Assembly (NCBI RefSeq): GCF_902459465.1
Contig: NC_047062.1
Span: 4,280,501-4,344,500, forward strand
Reading direction: 5' to 3'
Source of the DNA: Asterias rubens
Taxonomy: Eukaryota > Echinodermata > Asteroidea > Forcipulatida > Asteriidae
Length of the DNA stretch: 64,000 bases
Below, one piece after another: positions 53,770 to 64,000 of this stretch (the stretch's first letter is position 1; the number at the start of each line of letters is the position of its first letter). The position numbers and the translations under genes were made by a program. The notes below the pieces were generated by a model, which was not told the origin of the DNA, did not search any database, and was given only the letters and a program-made list of their open reading frames with translations.

Positions 53770-54158
53770 TTAAAGGCAGTGGACACTGTTAATTGGTAAT
53801 TACTCAAAATAATTATCAGCATAAAACCACACTTGGTAACGAGTAATGGGGAGAGGTTGATAGTATAATACATTGTGAGAAATGGCTCCCTCTGAAGTGA
53901 CGTAGTTTTCGAGAAAGAAGTAATTTTCCACGAATTTGATTTCAAGACCTCAAGTTTAGAATTTGAGGTCTCGAAATCAATCATCTAAAAGCACACAACT
54001 TCGTGTGACAAGTGTTTTTTTAAATTTCATTCACATCTCGCAACTTCGACGCACAAAATGAGCTCAAATTTTCACAGGTTTGTTATTTTATGCATATGTT
54101 TAGATACACCAAGTGAGAAGACTAGTCTTTGACAATTACCAATAGTTATAGTGTCTAA
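53770..54158 (-). mobile_element. TTAA MITE, GGCAGTGGACAC-type
   Basis: The left end is TTAAAGGCAGTGGACACTGT. The interior is fully recognisable (CACACAACTTCGTGTGAC, GACCTCAAGTTT / AATTTGAGGTC). The right end is damaged after GACAATTACCAATAG. Confidence 0.85.
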
Positions 54159-54659
54159 CTATTGATAGGCCTCTCAGTAAAAGATTGGGTCAGGCCAGAC
54201 AAAGTCGAGTTAGGACTTCTGTGATGGGAAACGGAAATAAGAGGCTGTGATTTAGCAGGTAATGGGCGAATTAGGTTGGTCCTAGCTCTTATACAAACAT
54301 CAACTGCATGCTGGTTTATTTGGGCCTAGGTAGATCATTGATGACGGTCTTAACACTAATGTCGCGTAATTATGGCATTGCGAATCCTTATTAAATATAA
54401 AGGTGGATTGAGCTATTTTCTTCCTCCATGGATTGAGTAACAAAAATGTGGGCAAAGGCCAATAAGTCTGATTTGTTAGGATTTTTGTGACGCAACCAGG
54501 AGGGAGGTATCTGGCTCCGCCCCCTCAGTTCCAAGATCTAACAAAAATCGTTGAATCATGTTTCGATAAAAGCCCTACACCACACAGTATTTTCCTCCGC
54601 TTACAATACATTTCATTTTCCTCAGCTTACAATACATTTTGTGTACCCCTTGGAAAAGG

Positions 54660-54722
54660 AGGGAGAATAGTACTTCTAGAAACTATAAGGCTCCGGGGAG
54701 CCTTATAGTTTCTAGAAGTAGG
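54660..54722. repeat. Perfect palindrome upstream of POLA2
   Basis: TACTTCTAGAAACTATAAGG followed by CTCCGGGGAG and the exact inverse up to TTTCTAGAAGTA. GGGAGAATAG flanks one side and AGGAGAATAGCTA the other. The end motif CTAGAAGTA is shared with the element at 31150-31200 and with 25330-25340. Confidence 0.8.
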
Positions 54723-55185
54723 AGAATAGCTACTTTTAAACGGTTTCTTTCGCTACTTTCCACCAAAAACGGCGATAAAATAAAAATGTTATAATAATTA
54801 TGATAGGCGTAACTTTAGGCCTATTATAGAAGTTGGTCTAGCCATGGAGTAGGCCTATGGCCTAGTAACAATTGGAGAGAAAAAATACCTGGAACCGTTG
54901 TGCACGGCTTGCGGGAAACAAAATTGCTTTTGTTTTCAGCCTCAGACATAGGCCTCTCCATCTTTTGTTGTTGGTGTTTGTTTGCGTTCGATTTTGTTTC
55001 AAAGAGGGTTTTTTCCATTTGATAATGATATCCCGTTCGCCACAAACTTTGTACATGCTGGACGACACGTTCGCCACTCGCAAACGTGCCATCTCCAGCA
55101 TGCACCCACGTCATGTAACTTTGCAATTTATTTTTGGCGAAGGCCTCAAGAGCGCCCTCTACAGTTTTTGTGTTCACTGTATAAG

Positions 55186-55193
55186 TTTGGCGC
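55186..55193 (+). promoter_or_regulatory. E2F-like site upstream of POLA2
   Basis: TTTGGCGC matches the E2F consensus TTTSGCGC exactly and lies 84 bp upstream of the POLA2 start codon. A half-similar TTTTTGGCGAA lies at 55129-55139. Replication genes including DNA polymerase alpha subunits are E2F targets in animals. Confidence 0.6.
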
Positions 55194-55276
55194 GAGTTCC
55201 GATACACAACCTATCCGGCCAAGTACAGATTTTCTCGATTAAAACCAACAACTAGACGAACAAAGAAGGGGGCAAA

Positions 55277-58200
55277 ATGATGGCGACATCTATGATAACC
55301 GAAGATGAACTGGTTCAAGAGTTCGAAGATTTTGATGTTGAACTTTCAGATCCCGACGTGGTGGAAAAACGTAAGTATGCAGAGAGTGCACTATACAATT
55401 ACAAGAAGTACAACAATACAACAACACATTATTGGTGTCACACTGACACAGCACACATTAAAAACACTATATCCTCCCCTTACCAGTTTTCATGCTATTA
55501 TGCCTTTTTCTTGAATTGGGAAAAAAATAATGATGCCTTATATCAACCGATGCCCTAATTACCTTCTTTTGTTAATATGAAGTATGCAAACATATATTAA
55601 AACTTGATGGACATTGAAATGTTCACACTACACACCGATCTTCGATGACTTCAAACTGGCCCCATTTGTTTTGAGTTTTTCCTGTTTTCACGGCAAACAA
55701 GAAAGTGTGGTTTCCCGGTGAAGCCATACATGGAAGAAACATCTACAGTGACTACAAGTGTTCTTTGAGACCCTGTGTATGACTCTATAGCCAGCAGTTG
55801 TCTTCGTTTTATTCAAAATATTTTAATGAAATTTTATAAATTACCATGGTAATTTGCAAAAAAACAACAAAAATAAATAATTTAATAAAAAGTGTGAATA
55901 ATTATTGGCTTTCAAATCTGATTTTTATTTAGTTTTTTCCCATTTTTTCCCTTAAAATTTATAATAAAGGGTATAAATAAACAGTGATAATTGAATCAAC
56001 AAGCTGATGGTTAAATTTTATTATTAATAATAATATTGATATGAGGGTTAAAAAATAAAAATCTCCAAAAATATTAGAGGCACATGGCTTCTTTAAGCCT
56101 CTGTATTTTTTTTTCAGAATGCTCAGCAAAATATTCAGTCACATGATTTGATCATCATGAATTGTGAATTGAAATAGTGTTCGATGAAACTTTTTGGGGT
56201 GGCAAATATTTTTATATGGCCTCAACATTATGACATATTTTTGTACCTTGTAGAAATGCCTAAAATACCAAACCTTTTTTCATTTACAAGTGCAAATAAC
56301 CAGTGGAGCCTTACTTGTTTCTAAGTTTTGGTCAAGGGAGAGGAGACTCTTTGCTTGGCAAATAAAACCACAATTTTTTTATCTAGAGACTGTTTACATC
56401 GCGCACAGAGAGGTAAAAGATTTGCCACGATTTTAGGGACAGCTCGAAAAACAGGACCTCCTACGATACAAACTACACTCATTGCAATTGCACTACCTGA
56501 GCGCCACTGTCGTTGTCAGACTGTTGTTTCATTACGACTAACATTACTAAGCTTACACAATACAGACTTAGACTTATTATTTATGTATGTCTGGTGGTGT
56601 TACCTGTTAAAGCCATTGGACACTTTCGGTAAACAGTGTTGTCCAAGGCCCACACTTTGTGTATTACAACTTCTATATCAAATAACAAACCTGTGAAAAT
56701 TTAGGCTCAATCGGTCATCGGAGTCGGGAGAAAACAACGGAAAAACCCACCCTTGTTTCCGCACATTTCGCCGTGTCATGACATGTGTTTAAAATAAATC
56801 CGTAATTCTCGTTAACGAGAATTTATATTGTTTTGCTGTTTTCTCAAAAAGTAAAGCATTTCATGGAATAATATTTCAAGAGAAGTCTTTCACCATTGCC
56901 TTCTGTAAACCCTGTAAGTTATTTGTAAATCTGTGAACTTTTGGTTTTTTTTTGGAACTGAAAGGGTCCAATGGCTTTAACTAGCTGCCCTAGACTTTAG
57001 GCTAGAGTACGTAGAAAGTACCCTGGTGTCATGTGTTTTCAGTAGGATAACAGGAAAATTGTTCACAATCAAAAACTAAATAATTTTGTATTCAAATCAT
57101 CTATCCAATTTTTTAACAATAACACTTTCACTTCATGGTGTGTTGAAATTTTTAAAGTTTTGGTTTTACGTTGCGAGAGACAGTCCGCCATTAACAGTGC
57201 TTGTGCATGCACGACATTGGAGCAACGTCATATGTTTTCACACCTTTCATTGGTTGGTATTTTATTGAATATTCAGAAGCTAGTATGGCGGGCAAAGTAA
57301 ATCAAAAATATTATTCAATTAGTACCTAACAAATTTAATTGCATTATGGCTACTATATTAGAATCCATAGATATCATAAGGCATGAAAGTAAAACACCCC
57401 ACCCCCCTTGATGCACTCACACTTCATAACAATCCGTTTTCCCCCATTTCAGACCAGTAATGTTTGGTTTCAGGAGATAAGAAACCAATCTATGATATTT
57501 TCTCTTAAATGTAGACTTAATATTTATTACGCTTATCAGAATTTATAACAGTTATGCAGTACATAAATAAAAAAAATTGTTGTCATTTTCACTTAAAATA
57601 TTTTAATATTTTCCTCACATTTGCGCACCATAGAATCCCAAATACTAGTAACCACCTCACGTGATCCATCTAGTGACTAAAGCAGAATGAAACTCAATCT
57701 AGCAGATAGTAATTTTGTTTTGAACTTTCGAGGTTGGATGATGTTTCTTTGACTCACTTGAATGTTGGCATAATAATGCACTAGTGATTAGTACCAAAAA
57801 TCAATCATTTTATAAATGTTTGAGCATAACCAACGACAGGAAACTTTATTCTCAGCATGATTAAGCCTGATGAAAATACAGACCGTGAGTAAACTGCATA
57901 GCTTCTGTCACCGGTGCAGCTTGCACAATTTCACGGGAATCAAAGTTGGGGACCGAAAACATATGAGGGTCAATAACGTATGACGCTACGATAGTAGTAG
58001 TAGTAGAGTAGCAATGCAAAATGTGCGTACACGCCAGGCACAACTAATGATTATTGCAGTAGATAGGTCTTCCTTTGACCGAAGTGATGGACAGTGTTTG
58101 AGCTTGTGACATCATACATATATTGGAGGCGGTCTATAGCAATTTGTTTTATAAATAATATTAATAACCTATATACTAGATTCATAAAAATCAAAATTAT

Positions 58201-61200
58201 AATTCTGTTCAATTCTCAGGGAATGTTTACCATTCTTTCCTTTTTTTATATTTTTCATGATACATGAAATGCATTTTTGTTTGCATTTTGGTTCAATTTA
58301 CAGTGAAGGAACTATGCATGGTTTACAGGTTGGACTCCGCTAGCATCGTATCAGAATGGGTGGCATTTTCAATAAGTCGAAGCGACTTGAAGATTTCAAC
58401 AGAATCACTTGAAGAATTGGAACAGGAGGTTGGTTTGAGGTCAAAATATTAAATGTGTATTTTCTTTGGAAGACTGGGAGACTTTTGAGACGCTGGCGGC
58501 AGCAAACACAACTGTCCTATTTTGCGGCACATGCACAGTATTGCGTGCATAGGTCCAAGCATGCGTACTTCTGGTGAGAGCTGTGGAAAAGGACCGTCAA
58601 AAACCTCTCACTTACTTGTGAAGGTGTTTTCTGTTTGAGTGCCTTCTGACCACTCCTTATGGTAATTCATCATTGCCTTCCAATGGAGGGCCACACACCA
58701 GGGGATCAGATGGACACTTGAGTACTTGAAGTTTATCTCGTCACACTGTTTCAGTCAATAGTCTTTGATTCTTTAAAAATAAAGTCAAAGAAACATTTGA
58801 AGTCAGTGAGTCATTATGTCTTAATGTCCTACTGTTTAAAGACTTTTCCTCTGATCTTGTTTGTTTATTGTTTGTTCAGATGATCTTCCTATCAAGGGAA
58901 TTCAGTAAACTCACACAATGGGATATAAACCCCAAACTGGCAACAGCCATTCTCTTACAAAAATTGTTAGATTGTGGAAAAGTTGACTCTTCTTTGCTAG
59001 GGCTCCACAATGAAACTGACTCTCTCATCCCACCCTACTTCATTGGATTTTGATTGTTGCTCAATTCCAGAGAATATGTAAGAAAGGGAAAGCTACCAAG
59101 GTGTCATCTCATATTGAGTCTAGTCCAGCTCTCTTTCCTTCAGACTCGCTGATTGATGAATCTGATGATCTGATGAATTCATACACCCCTCAAGCTGGAA
59201 AGGTAATGGCAACCACTCCAGTGCAGCCTAATGTAGGGACGGTAAACATTCATTTGAACCACAGGGCTGAAGCCCTGGACTGCAGGTCCGAGGACAGTGA
59301 AACTCATGACCAGACAAGTCTGGGCCCAATTTCATAGAGCTGCTAAGCACAAACATTTGCTTAGCATGAAATTTCTTCCTCAATAAAAACAGGAGTTCCA
59401 ACCAAATTTCCACGTGATTTTCAGGATTTAAGCAAACAACAGCTGAATACCAGTAACAAGCAATATGCAACAAATGGAAATTTGGTTGGTAATCCTGTTT
59501 TTTTTCAAGGAAGAAATTTCATGCTAAACAAATTTTTGTGCTTAGCAGCTCTATGAAGTTGGGCCCTGGTGGTCTTGTATGTGTTTTGACGCGTTGTTTT
59601 ACAGTCTGAATACATTCTGTTGGTTTGGAAAAATACATACCCATGAAACAAATCAGATAAATCTTCTTTAAATGTGCCTTTTCAAATACAAACAGTTCAA
59701 TTCTTAAACTGTGTAGGCATTTTTTTCCACATTTGAATTATGTTCTTGTTGACAAAACTCTTGTCCAGTTTTATTATTTTGAGCTACATGCCCTGCAGTC
59801 TTGTGGGTTCCCCTAAATTTGAGCAGTGAATGAGTGACGACTGAGATCACTTTCTTAAACAACTATTTGTGTGCCAACTTATCATCTGCCAGTCCATTTG
59901 CTTTTCCATTTCTCACAATAGCTCTCTTGGGCTTAAAGTATAAAATGAACCGTAAGTTTCTCAAATGTTTAATATTGCTTCCCTGCCACACAGAATAAAC
60001 ATAAACGTCTTCATACGACACCAGAGAATCCAACCAACAAGAGACTATTGGGTCAGAATAGTGTGACGTTTTCACCATCAAGTTTCTCACCTACAGTGTA
60101 AGTCAAAGTATGTGTCCTAGGCCTAATTTCATAGAGCTGCTTACTTATAAGCAGAAAATATTGCTTTTAAAACAATTTTCTGCTTAGCAGAAATGAGCAG
60201 GATACCAGTCACATGTTGTACGTGTGACATGGTAGTTTGGCTGCTTATCATATTCTGCTGAGCAAAATTTCATTGTGCTTAGCTACTTTTTGTGCTTTTA
60301 AGCAGCTTTATGAAACTGGGCCCAGCTTTGAAACTTGTAATATCCGATATCTTGGGTGTTTAAAACGGCGGTCCATCATGAATACTTTCGATGATATCCA
60401 TAAATTATGGGTTGCAGGTGCGTTAAGCGCTCGCTGCTCACCACTGTTGCCCAGGTTCCATTCCCGACTAAAGCCATGCATTGGTTCTCTCCTGTGCTAC
60501 AAAGTTTTTACTCAGGACCTTCAAACACTTTAGAACTTTGGCTGTGTCCCGTGGATGTTTACGAGTCAATGTGGCTAGCTGCCAAAGGCGCCCTTGCATG
60601 CTTGCGGTTTGAGCATGAGCATGCTGTAGCTGTATCCTTCGCAATTCAGCTTCTCATCTGGGAGTAAGGATGATTTTATCATTGTAATTATCAAGAAACA
60701 TATCATCGAAGTAATCAGTTGAAGTTTTAGAAGGAGCTTTTTTTTTCTCAGGAAAACAGTCTACGGAAAGGATTAACACTTTGTTTTATTCTTGGAGCAA
60801 ATCAACAGTTACAAATATTTAAAAACTGTTTTGAATTATTTTTTTTCTTTTTCTGCAAACAATAAGTGCTACACCGTCACAAAAGTATGGCAGTCGGACC
60901 AATAAACGAGAGGTAGTTGCAAAGTTTGGTTCAACAGAAGGGACAACTTGGAAGGGTACCAACGCAGCGACGTGTTCAGTGGAATACTACGATCCTGAGG
61001 GCACACTCAAGCAGAACTACAAGTATATGTTCCAGAAATTTACAGACAAAGCTAGTAGTAAGTTGCTCTAAAGACAATGAACCCTCGAAAAACAATATTA
61101 ACTAAATAATAGTCGGGATTGTCAAAATTTGGAAAGTGGATTAGCTCTTTAGTGCGAAAAAAATGGAAAATATTTGATGTCATTTGTTAGGGGTTCATAG

Positions 61201-63679
61201 TATTAAATGAAGGTTGCCAAATATTTTTCTTGAAGTTTTGAGCAAAAAATGAACACTAGACTGCAGGCCCGAGGCAAGTTTTTTAAGCATCCGGAAAGTA
61301 GAGTCATGACTGGACAAGTCTGGCGGTCTTGCATTTTTCGTTCAAATGGTGACCTTCAATCTTGTAACAATGCCCATATTAACTAATTTTGCTGAATATT
61401 TTTGTTTTCAGTATTGAATGATATGATTGAGAGTATGGGACAGCAAATTCAAGATAAATACAACATAGAAAGCTTCACACACCTAGCTCTTCCAATCCAG
61501 GTAGGGAGGTCATGTCTATTTCTTACATCAAAATGGTTGTCTTAATTCAAATGCATAAGAAAGTATTGTTCGAGGACACAAGAGCCACATACAAATTAAT
61601 ATTTACCTCATTGGGTTTACCCCGAAACAGAGAGTTGGGCCTGGATGAACTGAAATTTTGTGGTGATTAACCAAAAGTTCATCAAACAGAGACTTTTCTT
61701 TGAATCGTATTTCTAATTGTGAAGAAAAAAAACCCCACAGAGCAGTGATATAATCGATAGTTGAAGTGCCACCAGCCCTTCCTCCTGTCACCCCAAGAAT
61801 AAAAAGTTGCAAAACTGTGTCCCACTCTTTCGAAATGGCTGTTGAATCACACCACCTATTGAAAATATATGTACCTAACTTTGTGAAAATTCGTTTTGCT
61901 TTGAAAAATGTTTTACTATTCCAAGGAACCAGTGACGGTGGTAGGTCGAGTCTGTTGCGATACCAGCAGTGGGCGTCTAAATTCCCAGTCTGTGATCCTC
62001 GAGGGATCGGTGGAGACGTCAGCGGGCAAGCAAGTCATGTTGAACCTGTCCGAGATCAAGGAATATTCCTTGTTTCCCGGTCAGATTATTGCCATGGACG
62101 GAATCAACAGTAAAGGCGTCAAACTGGTGGCTTCTAAAATATATGAGGTTTGTAAATATCTTGTCTCTCTTAAATTAAAGTAATAAATCATGTGGGAAAC
62201 TGACTGGGTTTCTGTAGATAATTTTGGGTTGAACAAAGACAAGTTCACTAGAGCGGCACTTGAATATGTGACTTTCGGCACATTAATCTGGAGGTTCTAA
62301 TACCGCTGTAGTAAATTGGTCTTGTTCAACCTAAAATTTGAAAAAATATAACTAAAAGATTCATGGGAGTTTTTGCCTATGCTAGGTGCCCGCCAACAAA
62401 CTTACAAAGGAAATCAATTAGCACTTAAGCAAAAATTAACAGAAGTCATTTACTTACTGAACAGAGCAGGGGAAGTTGAAGTGTCTTATAACTATAACAT
62501 AACTTCCATTGTGATTATTCATTGCCCTGTACATACTTGTGCAAAAGAAAATGCAAAGTGAATGACGCAGAATTCAGCGGTAAAGCAGAGCACTGAAATT
62601 GGGCCCAGGTCCTTTCAACCTCTATGTGAGGGTGCCCTACTAAAATAACATCACGTACATTGGGTCCATAACCAAAGTTACCTTTCAGGTTAAAGAACAC
62701 TTCAATACTTTTTTCTGACAATCACCAAAACTTTATGTAAAGATCGACCCCTTATTAGATAAAAACAAGTAATTTTATTCCTGCCCCTAAATTTTGAACA
62801 GCAGCCCACCTTCACTCCCATTCTTCTACAGCTAAACTAGACCCCAAGCAGTACAGCCAGACTGGGTACTGTAGATGCTTTCTGCCCAGTCAGCCACATT
62901 GTGGGTGACTGCTTGTGTGAAGAGCATTAAACACATTTGATTCACCAGAACAATCACCAAGACTTCATCTTCCGTCTCTTTCTTCTCTTTCTTAGAGTGT
63001 TCCTCTACCTCTCTGTGAGTCTGAGGATAACTCACTCTTAGACTACGGTTCATTACATGTCATGGTGGCTGGTGGACCATACACAACGGCTGATACTCTG
63101 AGTTATGAGCCAATGAGCGATCTAGTCAGAGTTCTACTTCAAGACACACCGGATGTCTGCATTCTTGTGAGTGACTCTTCGCAAATTTATCTGGACTTTT
63201 CTTGACAAAATTTAGCAGGAAAAAAAACAAAAAAAAAAGCTACTGTTTTGGGACCACTTCAGGCCTGGAATTTCATCTTTGTGTGGGCAAGGCCATTATG
63301 ATTTTGCAAACGGCATTTCCATACGAAAATGTGCATGGGAATCTTGAAGGGGCACCACGGCCAAGACCACGGCATCGGAGGCCATCGTGTAACTCCAGAC
63401 CTCTTGCTTAAAAAGGAAGTACTTTATTGATATTGGAAGAGTTAAATTCAAAACAAAAAAATTCAAAAAGTCAACTTTTGTTAACCCCTCCCCCCCCCCC
63501 CCCCCCCCTCACAAAAAAGGAGAAAGACCTCCGATTAATGGATCTGAAGTCAACATGGTTTTAATTAATGCTCATTTCTGGCATAGATTTGCCAACATAA
63601 ATTCATCAAATGTTTTTCATTCTGTGATTTCTCTTCATAGTTTGGGCCGTTTGTGGATGTACATCACGCAGAAATCAAG
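55277..63679 (+). CDS. POLA2: DNA polymerase alpha subunit B, exons 1-9 (3' end outside window)
   Basis: The accessory B subunit of the DNA polymerase alpha-primase complex, which starts every Okazaki fragment in the nucleus. Exons 55277-55370, 58304-58428, 59071-59202, 59994-60097, 60867-61057, 61412-61500, 61926-62147, 62996-63166 and 63641-63679 keep frame and give 389 codons of about 600. The N-terminal helical domain (exons 1-2) has ELCMVYRLD. A disordered linker follows with SFSPTVATPSQKY, close to the CDK-site region of the human protein. Then come the OB-fold (EPVTVVGRVCCD, VILEGS, EIKEYSLFPGQII, SKGVKLVASKIYE) and the start of the inactive calcineurin-like phosphoesterase domain (VMVAGGPYTTADTLSYEP, DVCILFGPFVDVHHAEIK). 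Exon 2-3 joining skips about four residues present in human. Identification is secure. Confidence 0.95.
56607..56980 (+). mobile_element. TTAA MITE, GCCATTGGACCC-type, in POLA2 intron 1
   Basis: TTAAAGCCATTGGACACTTT at the left (one change that resembles the other family's end) and GAAAGGGTCCAATGGCTTTA at the right. The central ATTCTCGTTAACGAGAAT is intact. Confidence 0.88.
59322..59566. mobile_element. Stem-loop MITE copy in POLA2 intron 3
   Basis: GGGCCCAATTTCATAGAGCT to AGCAGCTCTATGAAGTTGGG. Inner arms AACAGGAGTTCCAACCAAAT and ATTTGGTTGGTAATCCTGTT pair, as in the copy at 40494. Confidence 0.8.
60119..60323. mobile_element. Stem-loop MITE copy in POLA2 intron 4
   Basis: AGGCCTAATTTCATAGAGCT, then TGCTTACTTATAAGCA, to AAGCAGCTTTATGAAACTGG. 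It begins about 20 bp after exon 4. Confidence 0.75.
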
Positions 63680-64000
63680 GTAGGTTATTGTAAAATTACT
63701 TCACACCCCATCTTATTTCCACATTTAATAGTATAAAAAAAAAACATTTTCATCAATTTGCCATCAATTAGAAACCTTTAATTTACTCATTCTCCTTATT
63801 TGATAAAAAGACTTCTTCTTAAATTGGACATAATTCCTAAGGGAAATCACTTAGAGTTGAAATCATTTACATACAAACAGCCAATTTCAAAGCTCACACG
63901 GGGTGTCATATCTGGGCTATAAAGGGCGATGCACTCAAGTTCTATAGTTTACAGAGTGTTTGTCCAAAGTTTTTTATGAGTGATTGTTTTATGGATTAAC

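Larger units (their letters stand above)
50869..55185. other. IkB 3' UTR and intergenic sequence; no gene seen
   Basis: The first part is probably a long AT-rich 3' UTR. I see no coding frame of substance. A TTAA MITE occupies 53770-54158 and a short palindrome 54660-54722. ORFs of up to 127 codons on both strands at 54824-55255 overlap each other and have no family resemblance; they lie in the POLA2 upstream region. Confidence 0.55.

Noticed and set aside
54824-55255. Overlapping ORFs of 127 codons on both strands before POLA2
   Set aside because: They overlap each other on opposite strands in a promoter region and show no domain; a divergent noncoding transcript cannot be excluded.
58880-58905. 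Possible extra POLA2 micro-exon (MIFLSREF) between exons 2 and 3
   Set aside because: An AG and a GT flank it, but including it shifts the frame of exon 3 to an immediate stop, whereas exons 2 and 3 join in phase without it.

Overview
The window is animal nuclear DNA: AT-rich, with short exons bounded by GT/AG introns, polymorphic-looking simple repeats and many short inverted-repeat elements. The gene content fits a marine deuterostome invertebrate. A two-selenocysteine selenoprotein L (a family confined to aquatic animals) and an IkB with a classical degron suggest an echinoderm, possibly a starfish; this species-level placement is inference.

I rebuilt six genes exon by exon, checking splice phase at every junction. 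(1) 200-2298, +: the 3' end of a single-pass membrane protein with one von Willebrand factor C domain, no symbol assigned. (2) 13497-23930, -: a complete ARP2 (ACTR2) gene, nine exons, 394 residues, the same length as human ARP2. (3) 24278-26859, +: a complete neudesin (NENF) gene, four exons, 169 residues, starting only 347 bp from the ACTR2 start in the opposite direction. (4) 29049-39798, +: selenoprotein L, eight exons, about 341 residues, with two in-frame UGA codons forming UxxU and a well-formed SECIS element 50 bp past the stop. (5) 44363-50868, +: an IkB-type NF-kB inhibitor, four exons, 404 residues, DSGIDS degron and six ankyrin repeats, with two kB sites upstream. (6) 55277 to beyond the window, +: the first nine exons of POLA2, the B subunit of DNA polymerase alpha-primase, with an E2F-like site upstream.

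Five of the eight ACTR2 introns each carry one C/D-box snoRNA copy on the ACTR2 strand. All five share a 13-nt guide complementary to the conserved 18S rRNA segment AACUUCUUAGAGG and would direct 2'-O-methylation at the position equivalent to human Um1442, the SNORD61 target.

The rest is intron and intergenic sequence filled with small non-autonomous elements. The main group is a TTAA-flanked MITE superfamily in which at least three different terminal inverted repeats enclose a related interior. Others are a stem-loop MITE family with ends like GGGCCCAATTTCATAGAGC, tRNA-derived SINEs, and several long near-perfect palindromes concentrated between 20 and 37 kb. I see no CRISPR array, no rRNA gene and no convincing intact tRNA gene.
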